Shown here: positions 24,498-32,101 of the stretch, piece by piece | Position numbering within the stretch: the stretch's first letter is position 1 | Layout of the letters: every line of letters starts with the position of its first letter | Assembly (NCBI GenBank): GCA_026002045.1 | Contig: BOAV01000018.1 | Location: 1 to 35,330, forward strand | Direction of reading: 5' to 3' | From: Spirochaetia bacterium | Lineage (GTDB): Bacteria > Spirochaetota > Spirochaetia > Treponematales > Breznakiellaceae | DNA: 35,330 nt | The notes under the pieces: generated by a model | What the model saw: only the letters and a program-made list of their open reading frames with translations | The model's database searches: none | What the model was told of the DNA's origin: nothing | Position numbers and translations under genes: made by a program

Positions 24498-25527
24498 CAA
24501 GCCCCATCATAAAACGGGAAATGGTGGTGAGCGAGTACCCCTGCTCTATCAGTTCGGGGTACAACTCCTCCAATGTGGCCGCCAATTCGTTTGACCAGGT
24601 GTGGCCGATCATCACGGCGGACCCGGTCCGCCGTGCCTTTTGCAGACCCTCCCCCACATACTGAATCATAGAGGCCTTTTCTTGAATATTGTCTAAAAAC
24701 ACGTCCCGCTCCCCAATCTTTATTCCCAAGCGCTTTGCAGCCGCAGGCGCCGCAGTATCCGCAATGGTTCTTGAATCTAAGAAATATATGCCATGTTCAC
24801 GGCAAAGGGCAAGCACGGTTTCCATCATCTCCTGATCCATGGTGACCCGTGATCCCTGATGGTTGTTCATCCCCGCCACGGGACCGATCTCAGCCAGATT
24901 CCGCGCCAATACTTCCCGGACCTCGTCGGGACTCATCCCCGTATAAATTGCCCCCGGCCCCGGGTCCTCCCCCCCGACAGCCTCCATGGGCTGGTGGAGA
25001 AAGACCTCCTTACCGGCCGCCCGGATGCGCCGGGCAGCCTCCGCCGAATTGGGCAGCCCCGGCAGCACCGCGATGGTCAGCGGCCCCGGAAAACGGAGAA
25101 AGGGCTCCAGTTCGCGGAGGTTGTTCCCCGCATCGTCTATCACAAAAACGAGGGTTCTCTGACGCGGGACCGGCTTTGGCAGTTCCGGGGGCCGGAAGAC
25201 CGGCCGGTCTGCGGCAGTGGGTGACGGCACAGGTTGTGATACCGAAGGCGAAGCGTGCACGGGCTGCGCCGGGGCCGGCTGTGCGGGAACCGGCGTTCCC
25301 CCCGCCGCAGAAGGCGCCTTTTCAATTTGAGGCGGCCTGGTGAGCACCAGGGTAATTGAGACAAAGACCGAAAGGGCTATCAGTGCGACGGCGCAAAAAA
25401 GAATGGGAGCACGGTCCTTTGCGGTTAGCTTTTTGGCTTTTTTCCGGGGGCGCTTTTTTTGGGGGGGACTTCTTGTTTTAGGAGCTGTTTCTTTAACAGT
25501 CCGTTTGCCAAGAATCTTTTTATTCAC
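24475..25527 (-). CDS. Divergent polysaccharide deacetylase family protein (DUF610/YibQ)
   Basis: The 350-residue protein has a basic N-terminal tail, one membrane helix (PILFCAVALIALSVFVSITLVL, about residues 45-66) and a low-complexity proline- and alanine-rich linker to about residue 118. A C-terminal domain with the DUF610 hallmarks follows: LVFVIDDAGNN, LTIAVLPGLPNS, EVFLHQPMEA, GMNNHQGS and YFLDSRTI. It is probably anchored in the inner membrane with the domain in the periplasm. The fold is that of polysaccharide deacetylases, but the activity of this branch is not settled. The start is a GTG with no Shine-Dalgarno sequence, behind TTGATT-N17-TATCGT. It is followed by the overlapping tsaD. 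Confidence 0.85.
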   Translation of the reverse strand: MNKKILGKRTVKETAPKTRSPPQKKRPRKKAKKLTAKDRAPILFCAVALIALSVFVSITLVLTRPPQIEKAPSAAGGTPVPAQPAPAQPVHASPSVSQPVPSPTAADRPVFRPPELPKPVPRQRTLVFVIDDAGNNLRELEPFLRFPGPLTIAVLPGLPNSAEAARRIRAAGKEVFLHQPMEAVGGEDPGPGAIYTGMSPDEVREVLARNLAEIGPVAGMNNHQGSRVTMDQEMMETVLALCREHGIYFLDSRTIADTAAPAAAKRLGIKIGERDVFLDNIQEKASMIQYVGEGLQKARRTGSAVMIGHTWSNELAATLEELYPELIEQGYSLTTISRFMMGLDDEDSWD

Positions 25528-25628
25528 TTATTCTACGATACCCGAAACTGAATGACAAATCAATATGGTAGTTTTTTTGTAACCATTCAGCCGGATACGG
25601 AGGCATGGGGTAGTATGGCAAACTACTC

Positions 25629-26489
25629 CTATGCGAAATACACGCAGTCCCTAAGCTCCTCAGCATTACTGCGCATCTTCCTCAGGGCCCTCATTTCAAT
25701 CTGACGGACCGCTTCCGGGGAAATGCCCATCTTGTCGCCGATGGTTTTAAGGGAGTGACGCTCACAGCCGTCAAGCTGATACCGGTAGGTGAGTATCCGC
25801 CGCTCCCGATCTTTCAGGCGGTTAAGGATCCGCATGGTGTCGGTATGGGAGGATTTCCGCAAAAGGTCCTGTTCAGGATTGTAGGTATTATCCTCGTGGA
25901 AATCCGCAGCGGCGGAGCTGTCTTCAGGGGACCGTTGATCCCCGACCACATCCAGGGATACAAGGCCGTTGGTTATACCAAGAATCTGCTCGACTTCTTC
26001 CACGGAAACACCGATTGCAGCGGCCAGATCAGCGGAGCCGGGCTGATGCATAAGTGATTGGCTTAAGGAGTGAAAGGCCTTCTGGATCCGCTGAAACAAT
26101 ACTTCTTTGTGATGGGGCAGACGGATGACCCGCTTTTTATTCGAGATGTACCGGGAAATGGATTGGCGGATCCACCAGTTAGCATAAGTTGAAAAACGAA
26201 TATTCCTGCGATAATCATATTTTTCCACAGCCCGGATAAGGCCCATGTTTCCTTCCTGTATGATATCCATCAGGGGAACCCCGCTGGAAACATACATGCG
26301 GGCTATTTTGATAACCAGCCGCAGATTGGCCTCTATCAGCCGACGGCGGGCATCCTCATCACCTTCCTGGATCCGCTTGGACAATTCCAGGGCCTCTTCA
26401 AAACTTAAAAGGGGGATGGCTTTGATCTGGTTAAAATAGGCCTGTAAGCTGTCAAATTCCTGGATGCCGGTGTCTTTTTGCTTTACCAT
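25629..26489 (-). CDS. Sigma-70 family RNA polymerase sigma factor (RpoD/RpoS-like)
   Basis: The 286-residue protein has the core of a sigma-70 factor without the long N-terminal extension of RpoD. It has a region 1.2-like segment (SLQAYFNQIKAIPLLSFEEALELSKRI), region 2 (LIEANLRLVIKIARMY, GLIRAVEKYDYRRNIRFSTYANWWIRQSI), region 3 and region 4 (LKDRERRILTYRYQL, GISPEAVRQIEMRALRKMR). It is therefore a group 2 or RpoS-type alternative factor. The frame is open to 26567, but the ATG at 26489 has GGAGG at ideal spacing. It appears to be a single-gene unit, and no anti-sigma gene is adjacent. The regulon cannot be inferred from this window. Confidence 0.92.
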   Translation of the reverse strand: MVKQKDTGIQEFDSLQAYFNQIKAIPLLSFEEALELSKRIQEGDEDARRRLIEANLRLVIKIARMYVSSGVPLMDIIQEGNMGLIRAVEKYDYRRNIRFSTYANWWIRQSISRYISNKKRVIRLPHHKEVLFQRIQKAFHSLSQSLMHQPGSADLAAAIGVSVEEVEQILGITNGLVSLDVVGDQRSPEDSSAAADFHEDNTYNPEQDLLRKSSHTDTMRILNRLKDRERRILTYRYQLDGCERHSLKTIGDKMGISPEAVRQIEMRALRKMRSNAEELRDCVYFA

Positions 26490-26718
26490 AAATCCTCCCG
26501 AAATACCCTCTGGCAAATCACTATTATACAAGCAAGTTTCGTGCCAAGCCACGAAATAATGCCCCATGCCTTATAATTCGTTATGCCATATAGAATTAGA
26601 AAATACGGAGATTTTAAACATTTTTATTATATTCCCGGCCTGTATAAAAATTTATACTATCTCCGTTTTTGATTATATGGAAAAACTAATATGCCTATGC
26701 TATGCTTATACTATTACT

Positions 26719-27423
26719 ATGATTGAGTATGTGGTGCCAAGTAATATTGATGACCGGATTTTGACGCGGGCAGTGCAAATCCTCAATGACGGAGGACTTT
26801 TGGCGCTGCCCACCGACACCAGTTGGAGTCTGGTCTGTTCCCTGAAGTCCGGGGAAGGAATAAAAAAGCTTAAGGTCCTGTCCAATGAACGGGATGAACG
26901 GCACTTTACCCTGCTCTGCTCGGATATTTCCCAGTTTGGGGAACTTTGCAGCCTGGATAACACCCGGTTCCGGCTGATAAAACGCCTCTCCCCCGGCCCC
27001 TACGCCTTTATCCTCAAAACCCTGCCGGGGACGGAAAAGGCACTGGGACTCCGCCGCCGTGAAGCGGGGGTCCGCATCCCCGGCCATCCCCTGCCCCTGG
27101 CCCTCATCAACCTGTTGGGGCATCCCCTCTATTCGGTCACCGCAAAGCAGAGCATGGCGGCCGGTTACCAGGGGGAATTTCTTGACGATGAAGATACAGG
27201 CGCTGCCACCGTCCCGGAGATGCCCGCCATCCCGGAACATCCAGCAAAGCTCCCCCCGGAGGAAAATCTTTTCGAAGGGGGCTGGGAACTGGAAGGCATA
27301 CCGGGGCTGGACCTGATCCTTGACGGCGGGGAAGAACAAAACCGGATATTTTCTACGATTCTGGACATATCCGGGGACGAAGTTAAACTGCTCCGCCAGG
27401 GGGCGGGGCCCTGGCCGGTATGA
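26719..27423 (+). CDS. Sua5/YciO/YrdC family protein, YciO-like
   Basis: From the ATG at 26719 the protein has 234 residues. It begins AVQILNDGGLLALPTDTSWSLVCS, then RDERHFTLLCSDISQFGEL and RLIKRLSPGPYAFILK, which follow the YciO branch more closely than TsaC. The lysine of the KxR motif of true TsaC enzymes is not apparent (SNERDERH), so threonylcarbamoyl-AMP synthesis should not be assumed. An acidic, proline-rich insertion (about residues 154-190) is unusual. The open frame reaches back to 26566, but that stretch is AT-rich and not protein-like. TATACT lies six bases before this ATG, with no Shine-Dalgarno sequence, so a leaderless transcript is likely. Confidence 0.8.
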   Translation: MIEYVVPSNIDDRILTRAVQILNDGGLLALPTDTSWSLVCSLKSGEGIKKLKVLSNERDERHFTLLCSDISQFGELCSLDNTRFRLIKRLSPGPYAFILKTLPGTEKALGLRRREAGVRIPGHPLPLALINLLGHPLYSVTAKQSMAAGYQGEFLDDEDTGAATVPEMPAIPEHPAKLPPEENLFEGGWELEGIPGLDLILDGGEEQNRIFSTILDISGDEVKLLRQGAGPWPV

Positions 27424-27424
27424 T

Positions 27425-28963
27425 ATGAAAAGCAAGCGATGGGTCCGGGTAGTATTCCGGCGGCGGGTTTTTGTCATAGCCACCCTTTTGGCCCAGATCG
27501 TCTTTTACTTTTTTTTGATAGCCGTTCCCCGTATATTCTTTCAACACCTCAATTGGGCTCTCAATGTATTAAGCATCGTGGTATGCATCAATGTGCTCAA
27601 CAAGAAGGAAAAATCCGCCTACAAGATCACCTGGATTTTCCTTATCCTGTTGATCCCCATTTTTGGGGGCGCCCTGTATCTCATCTTCTATTCCCAGTCC
27701 AATCCCCGGAAGCTCAAACGGCTTATCAAAAAAAGCAATGGCCAGAGCAAGCCCTGGTTTTCCCGCCCCGGGGACCGCCTGAGCGCCCTTATCGAAGCCA
27801 ACCGGGACTTCCTGCCCCAGGCCCATTACCTCCAGGAATACGCGGGTTTTCCCGTCTATGCCCACACCCAAACAACATACCTTGCTTCCGGGGAGGCCTT
27901 CTTCAAAAAGATCCTGGAAGAAATGGAAAAGGCGGAGCATTACATCTTTCTGGAATTTTTCATCCTCCGACAGGGAATCATGCTGGACCCCGTCATCGAC
28001 CTGCTTGAAAAAAAGGCCCGTGAGGGTCTTGATATCAGGATTATGTACGACGATCTGGGCTGCTTCATGTCCCTGCCCCCCAATTACCGGCAGCATCTGG
28101 AAAGGCGCGGGATCAAATGCATCGTCTTTAACAAGTTCAGGCCCATCCTTTCGTCCCTGCAAAACAACCGGGACCACCGGAAGATCATTGCGATAGACGG
28201 GAAGGTTGCCTTTACCGGGGGCATCAACCTGGCGGACGAATACATCAATGCCTTCGAGCGCTTCGGCCACTGGAAGGACGCGGCGATCATGCTTTCCGGG
28301 GAAGCGGCCTGGTCCCTCACCCTGATCTTCCTGCAAATGTGGAACCTGCACCCGAAGTCGGTGGAAGACTTCGATACCCTGTACCCCTGGAAAGACGGCC
28401 CCTGTACGGTGAAATCCGATGGTTTTGTCCAGCCCTACGCGGACAGTCCCATCGACGATGAAAATGTGGGGGAACATGTTTACATTCAGATCATCAACAA
28501 GGCCAAGGACTACGTGTACATCAACACCCCCTATCTGGTGGTGGACGACAACCTGCTTTCCGCCCTGACCCTGGCGGCAAAAAGCGGGGTGGACGTGCGG
28601 ATCATCACACCCCACCGCTGGGATAAGAAAATCGTAGCCATCACCTCCCGGTCCTATTACCGGCAGCTCATAAGCGCCGGGGTAAAGGTCTACGAATACT
28701 CAAGCGGCTTTAACCATTCCAAGACTTTTGTTTCCGATGACCAGGTCGCCACCGTGGGCACCACCAACCTGGACTTTCGCAGCCTCTACCTTCACTTTGA
28801 ATGCGGCGTGCTGGTCTACGAAAGCCGGGCGGTGCAGGCGGTCAAGGAAGATTTTCTCAATACGATTCCGGTCTCCCACCAGATCACCCTTGCGGACTGC
28901 GCCCGGAACGCCGCCCAGCGGATTTTACAAGACGTGCTGCGGATCTTTGCGCCGCTGATGTGA
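27425..28963 (+). CDS. cls: Cardiolipin synthase (two HKD motifs)
   Basis: The enzyme joins phosphatidyl groups to make cardiolipin at the membrane. The 512-residue protein begins with two hydrophobic segments (about residues 13-48 and 60-85). Two phospholipase D active-site motifs follow: HRKIIAIDGKVAFTGG (H-x-K-x4-D) and HSKTFVSDDQVATVGT. Both are intact. The frame is open to 27320 inside the upstream gene, but the ATG at 27425, two bases after that gene's stop, gives the expected basic, membrane-inserting start. It is probably co-transcribed with the YciO-like gene. Confidence 0.93.
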   Translation: MKSKRWVRVVFRRRVFVIATLLAQIVFYFFLIAVPRIFFQHLNWALNVLSIVVCINVLNKKEKSAYKITWIFLILLIPIFGGALYLIFYSQSNPRKLKRLIKKSNGQSKPWFSRPGDRLSALIEANRDFLPQAHYLQEYAGFPVYAHTQTTYLASGEAFFKKILEEMEKAEHYIFLEFFILRQGIMLDPVIDLLEKKAREGLDIRIMYDDLGCFMSLPPNYRQHLERRGIKCIVFNKFRPILSSLQNNRDHRKIIAIDGKVAFTGGINLADEYINAFERFGHWKDAAIMLSGEAAWSLTLIFLQMWNLHPKSVEDFDTLYPWKDGPCTVKSDGFVQPYADSPIDDENVGEHVYIQIINKAKDYVYINTPYLVVDDNLLSALTLAAKSGVDVRIITPHRWDKKIVAITSRSYYRQLISAGVKVYEYSSGFNHSKTFVSDDQVATVGTTNLDFRSLYLHFECGVLVYESRAVQAVKEDFLNTIPVSHQITLADCARNAAQRILQDVLRIFAPLM

Positions 28964-28978
28964 GGGGGGCATACGCCC

Positions 28979-29007
28979 TTGTTTTTGTATGCAAAGCATG
29001 ATACAAT
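28979..29007 (+). promoter_or_regulatory. Promoter of the Phd-type antitoxin gene, probably leaderless
   Basis: TTGTTT (28979-28984), 17 bases, TACAAT (29002-29007), then six bases to the ATG at 29014. No Shine-Dalgarno sequence is visible. Confidence 0.5.
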
Positions 29008-29013
29008 TTTGTT

Positions 29014-29277
29014 ATGTTTAAAGTTCATGTTAAACCGTCACGGGATCTGCGGAACAGCTATGCAGCGCTTGCGGGTATACTGAAAGATCATGACCAGATC
29101 ATCATTACCAATAAGGGCAGAGGCGAGTCGGTGCTTATTAATATAGAAGATTATGCGGATTATGAAGATTATGTACACCGGCGCTATATCCGGGAAAAGC
29201 TGGCGGAGGCGGAAGTGGCAGCCGCCAAACCTGATACGGTGTGGTTAGGTCATGAAGATTTTTGGGATAGCCTCTAA
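29014..29277 (+). CDS. Phd/YefM-type antitoxin, apparently without its toxin
   Basis: The 87-residue protein matches the start and middle of Phd/YefM antitoxins: a short beta-strand (KVHVKPSRDLRNSY), then DQIIITNKGRGESVLINIEDYADYEDY. A helical tail rich in E, A and K would wrap a toxin. Such antitoxins bind their own promoter. A complete ParE/RelE or Doc gene should follow, but only a few toxin-like codons remain (29280-29318). It is therefore either a solitary antitoxin or the survivor of a decayed pair. Confidence 0.8.
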   Translation: MFKVHVKPSRDLRNSYAALAGILKDHDQIIITNKGRGESVLINIEDYADYEDYVHRRYIREKLAEAEVAAAKPDTVWLGHEDFWDSL

Positions 29278-29279
29278 TC

Positions 29280-29318
29280 CTGCACGGGGCGCGGGATATT
29301 GCGAAATATATTGAGTAA
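29280..29318 (+). pseudogene. Possible remnant of a ParE/RelE-type toxin gene
   Basis: Directly after the antitoxin stop, one frame reads LHGARDIAKYIE and then TAA. This resembles the A-x-x-D-I-x-x-Y-I segment near the start of ParE/RelE toxins, but it is only 12 codons and has no start codon. The match could be chance. Confidence 0.25.
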
Positions 29319-29354
29319 AAAACTTACTATCTCACTCACATAAATTATTACCGC

Positions 29355-29405
29355 TTACCCCACCACCAGTCCCGCCCCGAGCTCGAACGCCTTCCGCTTA
29401 TCCTG
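29355..29405 (-). pseudogene. Fragment duplicating the 3' end of the iron-sulfur flavoprotein gene
   Basis: The minus strand encodes QDKRKAFELGAGLVVG and a stop. The intact flavoprotein gene (30122-30766) ends QDKRKAFELGAGLAAR and a stop. The DNA similarity spans about 50 bases and stops abruptly at about 29406, inside the end of the Uma2 gene, whose own stop codon lies in the duplicated sequence. Confidence 0.65.
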
Positions 29406-29979
29406 TGAACACATCACTCAAATTAACGGAAAGGCCTTCGATAGCAACAGAGGGCAGGACGGTTCCGGCCTCATAGGTTTTCCAGGCGCTTACACCCTCT
29501 TCAAAGATGCTGACCTGCACGGTTTTGTCATCAGGGGATACGGCCCAAAATTCGCGGACACCAGCTTTAAGGTACAAGTTCAATTTTCGTAAATATTCAA
29601 CGCAGGAATTCGAGGGGGAGAGGATCTCTATAACCAGGTTAGGCGCCCCCCTGCAGCCTTCGGGGCCAAGCTTCTTGGGGTCGCAGATCACCGATATGTC
29701 CGGCTGGACAACGGTATCGTCGCTTTCGTCCTCCTCAAAAAACAGGCGGATATCGTAAGGGGCGCTGCGTACTTTGCAGGGCTTTCCGTGGAGATAATTA
29801 GCTATCTGCCTGAATATCTCACCGCTTATTGCCTGGTGAGCATCATTCGGTCCTGCCATGGCATAGGCAACACCTTTGACAAGCTCATAGCGTTCACCTT
29901 CCTTGAGTTCCCACTGCCGGTAATCGGCATAGGTATAATGTCGGCCATTTTCTTCTGTTTTTGGGGCCAAATCACTCAT
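29398..29979 (-). CDS. Uma2 family protein (second copy in the window)
   Basis: This 193-residue protein has the same length and motif order as the member at 2152-2733 but is clearly diverged. It shows YELVKGVAYAMAGPN, DDTVVQPDISVICD, GAPNLVIEILSPSN and REFWAVSPDDKTVQV. The fold is that of PD-(D/E)xK nucleases and the cellular role is unknown. AGAGG lies nine bases before the ATG, and a strong promoter precedes it. Its last codons and stop lie in a short duplicated piece of the neighbouring flavoprotein gene, suggesting that it arrived by a rearrangement. Confidence 0.85.
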   Translation of the reverse strand: MSDLAPKTEENGRHYTYADYRQWELKEGERYELVKGVAYAMAGPNDAHQAISGEIFRQIANYLHGKPCKVRSAPYDIRLFFEEDESDDTVVQPDISVICDPKKLGPEGCRGAPNLVIEILSPSNSCVEYLRKLNLYLKAGVREFWAVSPDDKTVQVSIFEEGVSAWKTYEAGTVLPSVAIEGLSVNLSDVFTG

Positions 29980-30002
29980 TCCAATAGCCTCTTACTATAT
30001 AT

Positions 30003-30031
30003 AGTATAAAGGGCCCAATATAATGTGTCAA
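30003..30031 (-). promoter_or_regulatory. Strong promoter of the second Uma2 gene
   Basis: On the minus strand the consensus -35 TTGACA (30026-30031) and TATACT (30003-30008) are 17 bases apart. The leader to the ATG at 29979 is about 17 bases and contains AGAGG. Confidence 0.65.
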
Positions 30032-30121
30032 TTAACTGTGCGGTACCAACAAAGGGGTATGAACCAACGCCAGTACAAATAATTCCTATGTTATACCAGC
30101 GAATTTTTTAACATATTCAGC

Positions 30122-30766
30122 TTACCTCGCCGCCAGTCCCGCCCCAAGCTCAAATGCCTTCCGCTTGTCCTGGGGGAAAATTTCTTCCCGGCGGATTTTC
30201 CGCGCGTCCCCATCAAACATGGTCATCTCATATTTGCTGTAGTCCGTGGTCTGCCAGGTTTCGGTGGATACCAGGGTCTTTGCGGGACCGATGAGCTGGT
30301 TAAAGCGCGCTTCGTAAAACTTGAATTTTTCCGTATACCCGATGGAGTCCAGGACCGATTCGCTTACGTTCATGGTGTAAATCAGGACTGTGGGAATTCT
30401 CCGGGTAAAGAAGGTGGCCCTGTCCTTGCTATAGGTAACGTACTGGAAGGTGAGCCGTTCAAAAAGGGCCCGGGCGGCGGCGGTGATCTCCCCGATATAA
30501 ATGGGGGAGCCGATGATAAGGGCGTCACAGTCGCGGATGCGGTCCAGCACGGGTTTCAGTTCGTCACCGAAGGCGCAGCGGCCAAAGCTCTTCCCGCCCC
30601 GGCGCTTGCACTCAAAGCAGCTGATGCAGCCTTTGAAGTTGAGGTCATAGAGGTTGACCAGTTCCGTTTCCGATCCCCGGGAGGCCGCGCCCTTCAGGGC
30701 TTCTTCCACCAGGATAGAAGTATTCCAGCCCTTGCGGGGGCTGCCGTTGATGGCGATTGTTTTCAT
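30122..30766 (-). CDS. Flavodoxin-fold iron-sulfur flavoprotein (NADPH-dependent FMN reductase family)
   Basis: The 214-residue protein begins MKTIAINGSPRKGWNTSILVEEAL, the flavin phosphate loop of the flavodoxin-like family. CISCFEC (C-x2-C-x2-C, about residues 48-54) and a fourth cysteine ten residues later could hold a 4Fe-4S cluster, as in archaeal and clostridial iron-sulfur flavoproteins. SPIYIGEITAAARALFERL is a further family segment. It probably shuttles electrons from ferredoxin or NAD(P)H. AGAGGAG precedes the ATG. It lies 44 bases after the LarA-family gene on the same strand and may be the last gene of that operon. Its 3' end is duplicated at 29355-29405. Confidence 0.87.
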   Translation of the reverse strand: MKTIAINGSPRKGWNTSILVEEALKGAASRGSETELVNLYDLNFKGCISCFECKRRGGKSFGRCAFGDELKPVLDRIRDCDALIIGSPIYIGEITAAARALFERLTFQYVTYSKDRATFFTRRIPTVLIYTMNVSESVLDSIGYTEKFKFYEARFNQLIGPAKTLVSTETWQTTDYSKYEMTMFDGDARKIRREEIFPQDKRKAFELGAGLAAR

Positions 30767-30810
30767 TTTCTCCTCTTTCGTGTTACTTTGTGCTGCTTTG
30801 CGGTTATCTT

Positions 30811-32085
30811 CTAATTACTAACCAGCACCGACACGCCGTCCGGTATCACAACGATAGAGGCATTCGGATTGCCCAAAATTTCCTCCGCCTTTTTGACCGC
30901 TTCTTCAATGGAATGGGCCGGTGTCATGTGGAGGTCCCGTACCATTTCGTCGGGGGCATCGGAGATGTAGATAACCTGAGCGTGCTGTAACACACGGGCG
31001 AAAATCTGGGACTGCCATTGATCGATGCGGGTGCTTTCCTTGGGGGTCTTCATGAAGGTGTCCAGCATCCGGTCCAGGTTTTTTTCTTCGGCAAATGTTT
31101 TGTAAAATTCCGGCGCACCGTGGCCGTCGTTGGATTTGGCGAGCATGATGATCACACCGCCTTTTTTGACCGTGGCTTCCGCGGCGGTCATGCCCTTAAC
31201 AGCCTGGTAGATATTCTGATCCAGGGGATAGCCGCCGTTGGTTGAAATGGCGATGTCCGCAGGACTGGCCTCCGCCTTGCATTTGCTTAAAAGAAATTCC
31301 CGGCCATCCCGGTGGGCCAAGTCGCAGTCCCCGGCGGCGGCGTAGATTATTTCCTTGGCGGCGTTGATCACCACATTGCAGATAAAGTCCAGCCGGGCAA
31401 TCCGGGCGGCGTAGAGCATGTCGATGTGGATGGGGTTCCCTTCGACAATGCCGGTGCGGGCTTTGGGGTGGGCGATGAATTCGGCGTTGTGGTTGTAGAC
31501 CACGGTCTTGCGGGCGGCGATACCGGGGAGCACACTCTTGCGGCCCCCGGAAAAGCCGGCGAAGAAGTGGGGTTCAATGAAGCCCTCCGCCACAAGAAGG
31601 TCCGCCTCCACCGCAAGCTTATTGAGGATCAGGTCGCCGCCTGAGGGGAGCTTTCCCATATAGACCATGTCGGGAGAATCGCAGTCGTGGATGACGATCT
31701 TTTCCCGGCCCATGATCTCGGGGCCGAATTTACTTTCCAGTTCCGCCTGAGTAGTTTCCCGGTGGCAGCCCGTGGCAATCAGAATCGTGATATCCACATC
31801 GGGACTTCCCCGGCGGATTTCCGCCAGCATCCGGGGGACGATAATTTTGCTGGGCACCGGACGGGTATGATCACTGGCAATCAGCACCACTTTTTTCTTA
31901 CCCTCCGCCATCACCCGCAAGGGCGGCGTTCCCGCCGGATGCTCCAGGGCGAAATCGACCAAAACTTCCTGAGTTTTTTCCGCCCTGTAGTGGTGCATCC
32001 GGGAGACCAGTTCACCCTTAAAACGGGCGTTGGGTATATCGTACTCTAAAACTTCTTTCCCGTAGGGAAACGTAATGAGCGGCAT
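30811..32085 (-). CDS. larA: LarA-family nickel-dependent 2-hydroxyacid racemase
   Basis: LarA uses a nickel pincer cofactor bound to a lysine to racemise lactate; relatives act on other 2-hydroxyacids. The 424-residue product has the same length as Lactiplantibacillus LarA. Its residues D72 and R75 (SDHTRPVP), H108 (ATGCHRE), H173 (EPHFFAGFSGGRK), K183 and H199 (YNHN) match D72, R75, H108, H174, K184 and H200 of that enzyme, with identical spacing from H173 onward. It should therefore be active. The cofactor genes larB, larC and larE are not in the window. The ATG at 32085 gives the family start (PLITFPYGKEVLEYDIP). It is 16 bases after the alcohol dehydrogenase gene, so the two are co-transcribed. 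The true substrate is unknown. Confidence 0.88.
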   Translation of the reverse strand: MPLITFPYGKEVLEYDIPNARFKGELVSRMHHYRAEKTQEVLVDFALEHPAGTPPLRVMAEGKKKVVLIASDHTRPVPSKIIVPRMLAEIRRGSPDVDITILIATGCHRETTQAELESKFGPEIMGREKIVIHDCDSPDMVYMGKLPSGGDLILNKLAVEADLLVAEGFIEPHFFAGFSGGRKSVLPGIAARKTVVYNHNAEFIAHPKARTGIVEGNPIHIDMLYAARIARLDFICNVVINAAKEIIYAAAGDCDLAHRDGREFLLSKCKAEASPADIAISTNGGYPLDQNIYQAVKGMTAAEATVKKGGVIIMLAKSNDGHGAPEFYKTFAEEKNLDRMLDTFMKTPKESTRIDQWQSQIFARVLQHAQVIYISDAPDEMVRDLHMTPAHSIEEAVKKAEEILGNPNASIVVIPDGVSVLVSN

Positions 32086-32101
32086 CCGGTTAGGCCCCTT
32101 T

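Noticed and set aside
26566..26718. N-terminal extension of the YciO-like protein
   Set aside because: The segment is AT-rich and does not resemble the family. The family start aligns with the ATG at 26719.
29014..29979. The antitoxin and the Uma2 gene as a toxin-antitoxin or defence pair
   Set aside because: They converge rather than share a transcript, have separate promoters, and have gene remnants between them.
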